64,000 bases of DNA from Paraflavitalea sp966211765. GTDB taxonomy: Bacteria; Bacteroidota; Bacteroidia; Chitinophagales; Chitinophagaceae. Shown piece by piece: positions 37,280 through 45,023 of this stretch. Every line of letters begins with the position of its first letter. Position 1 is the first letter of the stretch. The position numbers and the translations under genes are program-made. Where the stretch lies: NCBI GenBank assembly GCA_966211765.1, contig CBIHOV010000036.1, positions 23,227-87,226 on the forward strand, given 5' to 3'. The notes below the pieces were generated by a model. The model had not been told where the DNA came from. It saw nothing but the letters and a program-made list of their open reading frames with translations, and did not search any database.

Positions 37280-38089
37280 TTGAAATCCTTGAAATTTAAT
37301 AATAGGCAATCCTGCCATTTAGGTCCTGATATCTCACCGGAACAATTTATACCGGAACATTTTTTCCTGTATTTGTTGCAAGGTAAAATGGTGGCTTATG
37401 ATGGCAACAAAACCTATACGGTGCAACCGGGCGATTATGTGATCGCCCGGAAGAACCACCTGGTGCGTTACACCAAGTATCAGGGGCAGGAAGGGTTCAG
37501 GCATGTGATCATTGCATTCGACGAAGCGTTTTTGAGAAAATTCCTGGAACGGCACCCTGTTGAAGCAAAGGCAAGCTCGAATGACGACTCTTTTTTATTT
37601 ATCAGGGAAGATGACCGGATCGCCAAATACATCCAATCTTTAGCGCCTTACTACAATGGCGGACAGGAGCTGGATGAAACTTTTGCCGACATCAAGCGCG
37701 AAGAGTTGTTGCTGATCTTATTAAAGAACGATCCTGCATTGGGTGATATTTTCTTCAATTTCGGGGCTCCTGAAAAGTTGGACCTGAAAGCCTTTATGAA
37801 CAAAAACTTCCGGTTCAATATCAGCCTGGAACGCTTTGCCTTTCTTACGGGGCGGAGCTTGTCTTCATTTAAAAGAGAGTTTCAGAAAGTTTTCGGAGAC
37901 AATCCCGGCAGCTGGCTTAAGCAGCGGCGGCTAAAAGAAGCCTATTTTCAGATCAGCACCAATCATGTACCTGCAAGCGATGTTTATTTAGACTTAGGTT
38001 TTGAAGACCTTTCGCATTTCTCCTATGCCTTCAAAAAGGAATTTGGGGTAACGCCCACCGAAGCAGGCAGGCATAGGCCTAAAACCTAA
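37280..38089 (+). CDS. AraC-family transcriptional regulator
   Basis: 269 aa with an unusual start: TTG at 37280 or TTG at 37289; no ATG precedes the conserved cupin domain. The N-terminal cupin domain (VQPGDYVIARKNHLVRYTKY) is followed by a C-terminal double helix-turn-helix (NISLERFAFLTGRSLSSFKR and PASDVYLDLGFEDLSHFSYA). It probably regulates the preceding SDR gene. Its 3' end overlaps the convergent leucine-rich-repeat gene by 11 bases. Confidence 0.82.
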   Translation: MKSLKFNNRQSCHLGPDISPEQFIPEHFFLYLLQGKMVAYDGNKTYTVQPGDYVIARKNHLVRYTKYQGQEGFRHVIIAFDEAFLRKFLERHPVEAKASSNDDSFLFIREDDRIAKYIQSLAPYYNGGQELDETFADIKREELLLILLKNDPALGDIFFNFGAPEKLDLKAFMNKNFRFNISLERFAFLTGRSLSSFKREFQKVFGDNPGSWLKQRRLKEAYFQISTNHVPASDVYLDLGFEDLSHFSYAFKKEFGVTPTEAGRHRPKT

Positions 38090-39290
38090 CTGTCCAACCT
38101 TTGCTGGTAGCAATGGCCGGGTTGCAGGTATTGGTGCCCGGGTTGTCGTAGTAATCAATGTATTTGGTACCGGCATTGGCTTGGAGGGTACCAAACATAT
38201 TGTTCAACGATTCTACGCTGAAGTTGTTACTCCTGCAACGCAGGTCGGTCATCTTTGTATTTTTGGAGAGGTCGATGGTTGATATATGGTTTGTGCGGAA
38301 GTTTAGATTGACCAGCAAGGTATTTTTTGAAACGTCGAGGGAATTGATCTCGTTTTCCCAACAGTCAACATACATTAGTTTGGGGTTGTTCGAGAGGTCC
38401 AGGCTGCTGATCTTGTTTTGGGAACAGCTCACATATTCCAATACGGGCTGATTGGAAAGATCGATTGTTTTGAGCTGGTTGCTGTGAATCTCCAGGATGG
38501 TGATCTTGTTATTGACGGATAAGTCTATTGTTGAAAGCTGGTTGTTGGAACATTCCAACGAGTTTAGTTGCTTATTGTTGGAGACATCCAGTTTGGTCAG
38601 TTGGCATTCATTGACTGCCAGGCGTTGCAAGGCTGTATTGGCGGCCACATTCAATGTGGGGATGGGATTGTTGTCGCATTCCAGGGCAATGAGCAACTTG
38701 TTTTGGGAGAGGTCCAGGGCTTTTATCTGATTGTATCTGCACCCCAACAATTTTAAATTTGCGTTGGTGGATATGTCGAGTGTGACAAGGCTGTTGCGAT
38801 CGCAGATGAGTTCTTCTAATAGTGCATTTTTTGAAACGTCCAGTACGCTCAACTTGTTGTTGTCGCAACGCAAACTGTTAAGGTAGCTATTCTTTGAAAG
38901 GTCCAGGCTGGCGATCTCATTGTAGTTGCAATCAAGGGCTAGCAGTGCCGGGTTTTCACTTACCTTGATCTCCGATATGCCGGAATTCATGCAGGTAAAG
39001 TGGGTCAGACCCTTTCCGGTAATTATTACCTGATAGCTGCCGATCTGTGAATATATGTGCGTTGCTGTGTTGAAATCAATTTTCGCAATTTTTGTCTCCA
39101 GGCCGTCTCCCCAGTCAATCACGATGTTCTTTCCGGTCAGCCTGAAATTAGTGGTTAAGGAGAGTGATGGTTTTAGTAAAACGGACATTTGTCCTTTTGT
39201 ATTGGAAGGTGGGCCATTGGGATCATCCTTGTCTTTCGAAGAGCTTGCAAGTACAGCAGATAAAAGGAGTAGGGTCAAAAATTGCTTCAT
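38079..39290 (-). CDS. Exported leucine-rich-repeat protein (Bacteroidota LRR)
   Basis: 403 aa. Residues about 105-360 carry about a dozen 20-21-residue repeats of the form LxxLxCxxNxLxxLDLSxN (for example LNSLRCDNNKLSVLDVSKN), the internalin-like LRR found in Bacteroidota surface proteins. The N-terminus is a signal peptide, but where relatives have a lipobox cysteine (LAS-C-SKDKDD) this gene has a serine codon TCT, one base from TGT. It may therefore be secreted or signal-anchored, not lipidated. Binding partner unknown. Confidence 0.8.
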   Translation of the reverse strand: MKQFLTLLLLSAVLASSSKDKDDPNGPPSNTKGQMSVLLKPSLSLTTNFRLTGKNIVIDWGDGLETKIAKIDFNTATHIYSQIGSYQVIITGKGLTHFTCMNSGISEIKVSENPALLALDCNYNEIASLDLSKNSYLNSLRCDNNKLSVLDVSKNALLEELICDRNSLVTLDISTNANLKLLGCRYNQIKALDLSQNKLLIALECDNNPIPTLNVAANTALQRLAVNECQLTKLDVSNNKQLNSLECSNNQLSTIDLSVNNKITILEIHSNQLKTIDLSNQPVLEYVSCSQNKISSLDLSNNPKLMYVDCWENEINSLDVSKNTLLVNLNFRTNHISTIDLSKNTKMTDLRCRSNNFSVESLNNMFGTLQANAGTKYIDYYDNPGTNTCNPAIATSKGWTVRF

Positions 39291-39410
39291 GGGTTGGGCC
39301 TGGTAATTGGTTGATAGGGCTTACAAGATACTAAACATCTGTGTAAAGATTGCATGGCTGGCTTACGCCTGGTTGGGGCCTTCGTTAGTAGCCAGGAATA
39401 TATTTGCGGA

Positions 39411-39884
39411 TCATGCGGAGGGCTGGTTAAAAGACCAGCCCCCAATTATTAATTCCTGAACTGCCTCATTTTGTTTGGCCCCATCCAATCTGGTATAGAT
39501 GCCTTTGTCCCGGACCAGCTTTTTTTCAATAAGATACCTGCCTCCAAAGCCTATAAGGATCGCGACGAAAAAGCTGAAAAAGCCAAACGGACCCCATATC
39601 AAAAAAGACAATACCACTGTCACTACCGCCATGCTACCGGCAATGAGTGCCGATTTGCTGGCGGCCTCCTGGTGAATAGACTGGCAGGTTTTGCATCTTG
39701 GTATGCCTACAGGGACCTTGCTGTATTTGACGGAGCGGTATACGATAATATTTGTCCTGTCATTTTCCTTGAACAAGGGAACAAAATAATTGTCCTCCAT
39801 GTGGGTAGAGCTATCCATTTCGCAAAACTGACATTTCGTTTCAGTAGGCTCCAGCCTTTTCTTAACTGTATTGAAATTATACAT
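39411..39884 (-). CDS. Hypothetical zinc-ribbon-like membrane protein
   Basis: 157 aa from the ATG at 39884 (MYNFNTVKKRLEPTET); longer starts add an implausible leader. Two CxxC pairs (CQFC and CKTC, about residues 18-21 and 69-72) look like a zinc ribbon, followed by two close membrane segments (SALIAGSMAVVTVVLSFLIW and FFSFFVAILIGFGG). It follows the next gene upstream by 13 bases on the same strand. No function recognised. Confidence 0.65.
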   Translation of the reverse strand: MYNFNTVKKRLEPTETKCQFCEMDSSTHMEDNYFVPLFKENDRTNIIVYRSVKYSKVPVGIPRCKTCQSIHQEAASKSALIAGSMAVVTVVLSFLIWGPFGFFSFFVAILIGFGGRYLIEKKLVRDKGIYTRLDGAKQNEAVQELIIGGWSFNQPSA

Positions 39885-39897
39885 GCCTTTGCGCTTT

Positions 39898-40425
39898 TTA
39901 GTTTTCGACGTTGGCGTATACCGTTTTGGATATGATAAAATAAACGATGGCGGCTGGCGCTGCTGCGATAAGCATGGGAATGAGCATTTCGATCTTGATA
40001 TAACTGGTCCTTCCCGTAAAATAGAAGTTATAGGCAAAGGGAAGAACAATGGGAACAACCATACATCCCAGCAGGCCGGCAATGGGCCTGGGTTTGTAAC
40101 CCCAATAGCCTGCTATACCTGCAATGGCAATGGCACAAATATACCAGATGGTTGAAGTGATCTCAAAAACCGGCCCTATTATGGAGATCATTATAACTAC
40201 AATGGGAACTACCTTTTTAGCTTCCTCGCTTTTATTTCGTCTATCTGCCTGTTGGAACAATTCCTGCTTGTAGGCCTTGAATTCTGTGATGATCAGGTTC
40301 TTTGCAGTGGTCTCGTCATAACCGTTGCTCACCAATTTTGCAATGGCTACATCTGTTGAAAAACCAACCTGTGTAAATGATTGTCTTAGTTGGGCTTTTA
40401 GTTGCGGGGAAAGGGTACTGTGCAT
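39898..40425 (-). CDS. Hypothetical multi-pass membrane protein
   Basis: 175 aa. A soluble helical N-terminal part (about 1-70, STDVAIAKLVSNGYDETTAK) leads into four hydrophobic segments (about 73-88, 94-106, 114-130, 147-165). The N-terminal helices resemble small ubiquitin-associated-like helical modules, but this is a weak impression. Operon with the zinc-ribbon membrane protein downstream. Function unknown. Confidence 0.65.
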   Translation of the reverse strand: MHSTLSPQLKAQLRQSFTQVGFSTDVAIAKLVSNGYDETTAKNLIITEFKAYKQELFQQADRRNKSEEAKKVVPIVVIMISIIGPVFEITSTIWYICAIAIAGIAGYWGYKPRPIAGLLGCMVVPIVLPFAYNFYFTGRTSYIKIEMLIPMLIAAAPAAIVYFIISKTVYANVEN

Positions 40426-40582
40426 TTTTCAATGTTAGGATATGGGAATAGGGTTTCATTCGGATCGACCCGATAAAGAAACGAATTAATCTTTTAATTT
40501 GCAACCCAAGGCCTGATAAGCCTGGCGAGGGTACTGATGTTGGTTCTCAAAGGCCAGCATTACTTGATTGAAAATAACCTTT

Positions 40583-41248
40583 CTATATAATGCCTTTATC
40601 CTTGCAGAAGGCAACAAGTTGCTCATTTTTTGTGAAACTAAGGGCTTCTTTCATTTGGTTGAGTTTCTTTTCCAGGCTGCTTAATCCGGATGGTTTTATC
40701 TGTTGCTTTTGAAGATAAGCAGGTATGTCCTTTTGCAACATGCCATCGGCCAGCAGGGATATGATGGTGATCTCATAGTCCGAAAAATCATAGGCATTCT
40801 TGCTGTTGATGAGCTGCATAATATGCCGGGGGAAATAGCGGCGGTGTTGGGATAGTTCACTGATTGCCTGTTTCAGGTCTTTTGCATCGTTTCTGGCTTT
40901 GCGCACGTATCCGTCAATGTCATATTGGTTGTAAAGCAATTCTATGGCTGCGGCTTTGCTTTCCGCAGAAAATACCAGGATCTTCAAGTCGGGCTGCACT
41001 TGCCTTACGGCTGCAATAAGATCAATGCCTCCTGTTAAAGTTTGCTTATGACCATCAGGTTCAAAATACAGGTCGGTAATGAGCAGATCGTAGGAGCGAT
41101 CGGTACTGGCTGCTCTGGTGATCCTGTCCAGGGCTTCATCACAATAAAATACTTGCTCAAAATTGGTGATGTTCAGCTCTTCCAGTGTTTTCTGAACGGC
41201 GATATTGGCGCTCTCCTGGTCTTCTGCTATTAATACCTTTGTAATCAT
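40583..41248 (-). CDS. Response regulator with divergent C-terminal helix-turn-helix
   Basis: 221 aa. The receiver has acidic residues in IAEDQE and phospho-acceptor Asp59 in LLITDLYF, and a lysine near YVRKARN. The C-terminus (about 150-221) has ITIISLLADGMLQKDIPAYL, resembling a LuxR/NarL helix-turn-helix but degenerate. Its start overlaps the kinase gene by four bases, so the two are partners. Confidence 0.8.
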   Translation of the reverse strand: MITKVLIAEDQESANIAVQKTLEELNITNFEQVFYCDEALDRITRAASTDRSYDLLITDLYFEPDGHKQTLTGGIDLIAAVRQVQPDLKILVFSAESKAAAIELLYNQYDIDGYVRKARNDAKDLKQAISELSQHRRYFPRHIMQLINSKNAYDFSDYEITIISLLADGMLQKDIPAYLQKQQIKPSGLSSLEKKLNQMKEALSFTKNEQLVAFCKDKGII

Positions 41249-42903
41249 GTTGTAGAGACTATTGGAATAGAAATGCGGATCTTCAATCCTTTGTTTGTCT
41301 CCTCAAATGTAAAGTGGCCGCCAATACCTTTTATACGGGTTTCCGTATTGGTGAGGCCATTTCCATATTTAAAGTCAGCTGGCAGTCCCAGGCCATCGTC
41401 CTTATAGTGAATACAGGCGTTGTTTTCCTGCGCCTCAAACTTCATGACAACGTTTTCGGCCTTGCTGTGTTTCTTCATATTGACCATCAGTTCCTGGAGC
41501 ACCTGTTCTACTTCCTGCTGAGCCAGGGGAGTGATACGGTCCCAAAGGGACTGACTGTTGCCGGTTACATACACCTTGGTGGTAGAACTACCGAATGCTT
41601 TCAGCATCCCCGAGATGGTATTCTGGAAATCCTGTTGTGGTGTTTTCGGCCGCTCATAAGAAATATCCCTTGAGCGCTCGTAGAGGTCTTCGATCTTGTC
41701 GAGTAAAGGTTCCTTCTCGATCGTTTCCTTGTGTTCGATATCAGTCATAATGCGGTATAGCCCATTCGCTACCACATCATGCACTTTCTGGGAGGTTTTT
41801 ATCTCTTGTGCCTGAAGGGCGAGGCGGGATGCCGATTCCATTTGTTGTTTCCGTTTCCGGTACCAGATAAGCGCAATAATGGCGACAACTATAAAAAATG
41901 CAATAACAGACCAAAATACCAATTGCTGTTGTGCATTTTCCTTTTGCAATTGGAGGTTATCGGCTTTGCTCTTTTTTGCCTCATATCGAACCAATGCGAA
42001 TTGATTTTTGGCAGCATTACGGGTTGTTTGAACGCTGTCGTTTAGGTGTTGGTAGCGGGCATAGTACTGTTTTACCTGCCCTGGGGGACTCAGCTTTATC
42101 AGCTTGTCGAGTACTTCCAACTGGTCGTCGCTGCTGTTGAGTTCCTTTGCGAGGGTATCTCTTTTTTGGGCGAAATACAGGGCTGAGTCCGGGCGGGTAT
42201 CGGTGTAGTAATCTGTCAAATGCATGTAGCTTGCGTTCACTCCCCACGCATCCGGTATCTTTTCCCGGATAGCCAATGCGCGAAAAAGGTCGGGCCCTGC
42301 GGGATAGCGGTGATCCTGCAGCCACCGGGTTCTGGCCTGGTTTGATAGTATCCTGGCATATTCCTCTGGATTATTTTTAATGGAGTCAATAATGGTCAGG
42401 TATAAGCTATCAGCCCGCAAATAGTTTCCCATTTTCTGGTAGGTAAGGGCCACGCTGTTTAACATCTTGATACGGGATTCCTTATCGGCGGTGAATACCA
42501 GTGCTTTTTGGGAATAATCGATAGCGTCCTTGTATTTTTTCAGGTGCTGGTTGCTGACGGCTAATCCGTGGTAAGTGGATTGCAGGCAATATCGGTGTGT
42601 CTCCTGGCGTTCATCAAGGTATGGGAGAGCAGTTAGGAAACTCTCCTGGGCTCCGTAATAGTCACCCTCAAGATTTTGGATCACACCCATGTATATGTAA
42701 GCCGTTGCTACCTGTAGACTGTCAGTAGAATCATTGGCAATGGCATTAAAATAATAGAAAGCAGAATCGTTCTTGTTAACGGTGTAGAAGGAGTCAGCTT
42801 TGTCAAATACGGAAACCCGTAAATCAGGTATTTGCGCTTGCTTATTTTTACAGGCATAAACGCAGACAAGCAGTATTGGCAGGTAGATGGGTAAGACGCG
42901 CAC
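41245..42903 (-). CDS. TPR-containing lipoprotein sensor histidine kinase
   Basis: 552 aa. N-terminal lipoprotein or signal-anchor sequence (Cys18 in VYACKNK), tetratricopeptide repeats about 40-290 facing the periplasm, a coiled region, one membrane segment (329-347), then a kinase with His375 in QKVHDVVANGLYRIM and an ATPase domain (QELMVNMKKHSKAENVV and DDGLGLPADF). The HD pair at the histidine fits HisKA_3/LuxR-system kinases. It pairs with the overlapping response regulator. The signal is unknown; the 54-aa secreted peptide encoded immediately upstream is a possible neighbour signal. Confidence 0.85.
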   Translation of the reverse strand: MRVLPIYLPILLVCVYACKNKQAQIPDLRVSVFDKADSFYTVNKNDSAFYYFNAIANDSTDSLQVATAYIYMGVIQNLEGDYYGAQESFLTALPYLDERQETHRYCLQSTYHGLAVSNQHLKKYKDAIDYSQKALVFTADKESRIKMLNSVALTYQKMGNYLRADSLYLTIIDSIKNNPEEYARILSNQARTRWLQDHRYPAGPDLFRALAIREKIPDAWGVNASYMHLTDYYTDTRPDSALYFAQKRDTLAKELNSSDDQLEVLDKLIKLSPPGQVKQYYARYQHLNDSVQTTRNAAKNQFALVRYEAKKSKADNLQLQKENAQQQLVFWSVIAFFIVVAIIALIWYRKRKQQMESASRLALQAQEIKTSQKVHDVVANGLYRIMTDIEHKETIEKEPLLDKIEDLYERSRDISYERPKTPQQDFQNTISGMLKAFGSSTTKVYVTGNSQSLWDRITPLAQQEVEQVLQELMVNMKKHSKAENVVMKFEAQENNACIHYKDDGLGLPADFKYGNGLTNTETRIKGIGGHFTFEETNKGLKIRISIPIVSTT

Positions 42904-42969
42904 TAACGGGTATTTCTCTTAAAAATAGAGCTTTTAGGAATTATCAATAAAGAATTATTGACCGGCGTT

Positions 42970-43005
42970 AAGAAAAAAAGTAAGGCAAGCGATGGCTTGC
43001 CTTAC
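42970..43005 (-). terminator. Strong minus-strand terminator after the 54-aa peptide gene
   Basis: GTAAGGCAAGC and GCTTGCCTTAC form a perfect 11-bp stem with a 4-base loop, and on the minus strand the following sequence is TTTTTTTCTT. It separates the small peptide gene from the kinase gene downstream. Confidence 0.9.
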
Positions 43006-43016
43006 TGGTCCAAACG

Positions 43017-43181
43017 TTATGGTTTAGGCGGCTTGGGTGGAAGGGGGCTGTTCTCTCCACCGGTGTCGCTTCCATCACCATCATCCATGGTGGTAACCTG
43101 GCCGCCGTTGTGATGATGATTGGTGTTGGTATGACCTGGGCATACGAATGCCAGTAATAGCGCTAATATAATGTTGATCAT
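43017..43181 (-). CDS. 54-aa secreted His/Asp/Gly/Pro-rich peptide
   Basis: Small ORF from the ATG at 43181 to TAA at 43017-43019. The N-terminus MINIILALLLAFVC is a short signal peptide or lipobox-like segment. The mature part has HTNTNHHH, a DDGDGSD acidic block and ends PLPPKPPKP. No family recognised. A perfect terminator 12 bases after the stop on the same strand argues for a real, separately transcribed gene. The His and Asp runs could bind metal; the Pro/Lys tail is extended. It lies upstream of a TPR-lipoprotein histidine kinase. Confidence 0.6.
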   Translation of the reverse strand: MINIILALLLAFVCPGHTNTNHHHNGGQVTTMDDGDGSDTGGENSPLPPKPPKP

Positions 43182-43552
43182 TTTTTTGTTTTTAGTAAGT
43201 GAATTTTAAGGCAGCCGGTTGCCGCGCATCCGGCTGCGGATTGCTGGTTGGTGAAGAAGCGCTTCTTGCTTGTTTTGGGAAGAGTGGGCGCAGATGGCGG
43301 AAGCTGGTAATCGCTTCCCAGGCCGGTTAACGACTTCCGTTTTCTTTGCCCGGGGTGAGATCAGTTCTGTACAGTGTACCTCTTAGCTATTGAGGTAATT
43401 GGCTGATGACAGAACGAAGATAGATTTGGGTAATGCGCTGGTCAGCAAGTCGTTCCGGCAATTCCGGTAATTCCTTTTAATCCGGCCCTGATTCCGGGAA
43501 TGCCGGATGGATTCCGATAATTCCGTTTATTTAACCCTTAAACATAGATGTT
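43182..43552. other. 371-base divergent intergenic region with promoter and repeated ATTCCG motifs
   Basis: No gene is seen. It contains an 8-bp inverted repeat (GCAGCCGG 43211-43218 / CCGGCTGC 43230-43237), the promoter at 43399-43428, and a cluster of ATTCCG(G/A)-like motifs at 43452-43525, including the palindrome ATTCCGGGAAT at 43491-43501. The cluster lies in the leader between promoter and the gene at 43553. Confidence 0.55.
43399..43428 (+). promoter_or_regulatory. Canonical Bacteroidota promoter, TTG-N19-TAnnTTTG
   Basis: TTG at 43399-43401 and TAGATTTG at 43421-43428 are separated by exactly 19 bases, the preferred spacing for the primary sigma factor of Bacteroidota. It points at the gene at 43553 with a leader of about 120 bases. 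Confidence 0.7.
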
Positions 43553-44539
43553 ATGTTCCCCGATTATGAAAGGCTGGTATTGGAGGATTACCTTCAAAAG
43601 AGGACAGCAAATAAATTACCGCTGAATTTGAGTATGCCTAGTCCTGCCAGGCTTAAAGAGGAATGTGAAAGGGTATGCATGGAAAGGTTTGAAAGGAAAG
43701 ATGAAGCGGTGATCAGAGCATTTTTTGGAAGAAGTGGAGACAGGAAAGAAAGTCTGAAGATCATTCAGGATAGTAATATCGACTCGTTCAGACCCCTGGG
43801 GAAATACCTAAGAACAGGCGGGATCACTAAACCCGAGCCGAAGAATATTGAACTTTTAGCCTGGTTAATTGACTTTCAAGACAGGCCATTCATATTGGGG
43901 AAACGATACCTTTCGAAGGAAGTGGTGGGATCTACCATTAAGATGAACCTACCAATTGAAGATTATTCCGACGACCTAATCAGGGGGCAACATAATCCGG
44001 AGCCAGTAGCTGAAGTAAATATTATTGGGGCAAGCAAGCCGGTACAGGCAACTGAAAACAATGGGAGTGACGAAGAGGGGGCAAGAACCGTTTCAGAGAA
44101 TGCCGCAAGCGTACTTAAGGTATTGCCGGCATGGCGATACTGGAATGCAGTAGTGGCAAGTGCTCTTCTACTGTTGGCGTGGATTGCAGGGTTTCAGAGC
44201 TGGGATAAAAAGGAGAATGTCATGCTATCTTCAGGAAACGGAGGCTGTATGTATTGGGCCGGAGATCATTATCAGCCAATTCCCTGCCATCAAAAGGTGC
44301 CCAATACGCTGGTGCTAGCATTAGATACGCTGTTGGTTAAGCATTTCAGGAAGATCACGCAGCCCGATACTATCACTAATCGTGCTATAGGATGGGTATG
44401 GTATTCGAAAATTCATAATGTATTGGAGTACTTCACATCAGATGGGGAACATCCCGTTGTTATTGGCCGTCGCTTAAAGCCGATTACGGAATATATGATT
44501 GAAAAGCATATCAAGCAGGGGATCGCTTCCGGTCAATAA
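43553..44539 (+). CDS. Unrecognised single-span membrane protein
   Basis: 328 aa. The N-terminal 120 residues are helical and charged (LEDYLQKRTANKLPLNLS, SPARLKEECERVCMERF, DEAVIRAFFGR), look cytoplasmic and may bind nucleic acid or protein. One membrane segment lies near residues 205-222 (YWNAVVASALLLLAWIAGF), and a C-terminal domain of about 100 aa with two cysteines (GGCMYWAGDHYQPIPCHQK) would be outside. The layout is that of an anti-sigma-like or signalling membrane protein, but no family is recognised. A strong promoter and repeated upstream motifs precede it. Confidence 0.65.
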   Translation: MFPDYERLVLEDYLQKRTANKLPLNLSMPSPARLKEECERVCMERFERKDEAVIRAFFGRSGDRKESLKIIQDSNIDSFRPLGKYLRTGGITKPEPKNIELLAWLIDFQDRPFILGKRYLSKEVVGSTIKMNLPIEDYSDDLIRGQHNPEPVAEVNIIGASKPVQATENNGSDEEGARTVSENAASVLKVLPAWRYWNAVVASALLLLAWIAGFQSWDKKENVMLSSGNGGCMYWAGDHYQPIPCHQKVPNTLVLALDTLLVKHFRKITQPDTITNRAIGWVWYSKIHNVLEYFTSDGEHPVVIGRRLKPITEYMIEKHIKQGIASGQ

Positions 44540-44671
44540 CATGTACTATCAACTTACCCGTGAACCTGCCCAGGATGGGCTACGGGTACCCATAAATAAA
44601 CAAAGCGACTTCGGTGTAATTTGGAGCCCTTATCCTAAGAGGTTTAATGCAGCATCCCTAAATCCAGCTAT

Positions 44672-44983
44672 ATGTTCTTCAACAAATCCAAAAAACTGCT
44701 TGCCGAAGCCAAAGCGCAGCTAATAATTAAACAAGGCGAGCTTGAATCTGCCAGATCAATCATCTCCACTTATTCAACGCTGGTTGACAAAGATCAATAC
44801 CTGAAAAGCAGGGAGACAGCCATACTACACGCAGAAAATAAATTGCAGGAATTAAACGCCCGCTTTAAGCTTGCCTTAACGGTCCATGAAAGATTGGAAA
44901 AACAGGTCAACCTAAAGGTCAGGGAACTTATGCTTACGGATGAATACGGGCCAAAGGAAGTGGTGGAAAAGGAAAGGCCGTAG
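44672..44983 (+). CDS. Small coiled-coil hypothetical protein
   Basis: 103 aa, strongly helical and charged. Heptad-like runs (ETAILHAENKLQELNARF, LEKQVNLKVRELMLTDEYG) suggest a coiled coil over most of the length. No membrane segment. The stop codon lies in the left arm of an 11-bp hairpin. It starts 132 bases after the membrane protein gene and is probably cotranscribed with it. Function unknown. Confidence 0.55.
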   Translation: MFFNKSKKLLAEAKAQLIIKQGELESARSIISTYSTLVDKDQYLKSRETAILHAENKLQELNARFKLALTVHERLEKQVNLKVRELMLTDEYGPKEVVEKERP

Positions 44984-44998
44984 CATACTACGGCCTTT
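44973..44998 (+). terminator. Hairpin at the end of the coiled-coil gene
   Basis: AAAGGCCGTAG and CTACGGCCTTT form an 11-bp perfect stem with loop CATA. No T-run follows, so it may act as a terminator with another factor or as an mRNA 3' end stabiliser, between convergent genes. Confidence 0.5.
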
Positions 44999-45023
44999 AC
45001 GATAAGTTTACTATGAAATTCTA

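Noticed and set aside
39399..39406. TATATTTG on the plus strand near 39400
   Set aside because: It fits TAnnTTTG but points into the 3' end of minus-strand genes with no plus-strand gene downstream; the upstream TTG has the wrong spacing.
44541..44723. Plus-strand ORF starting just after the 43553 gene (MYYQLTREPAQ)
   Set aside because: It overlaps the start of the coiled-coil gene by 52 bases, lacks domain features and is Pro/Asn/Ser-rich; the coiled-coil frame is the better choice.
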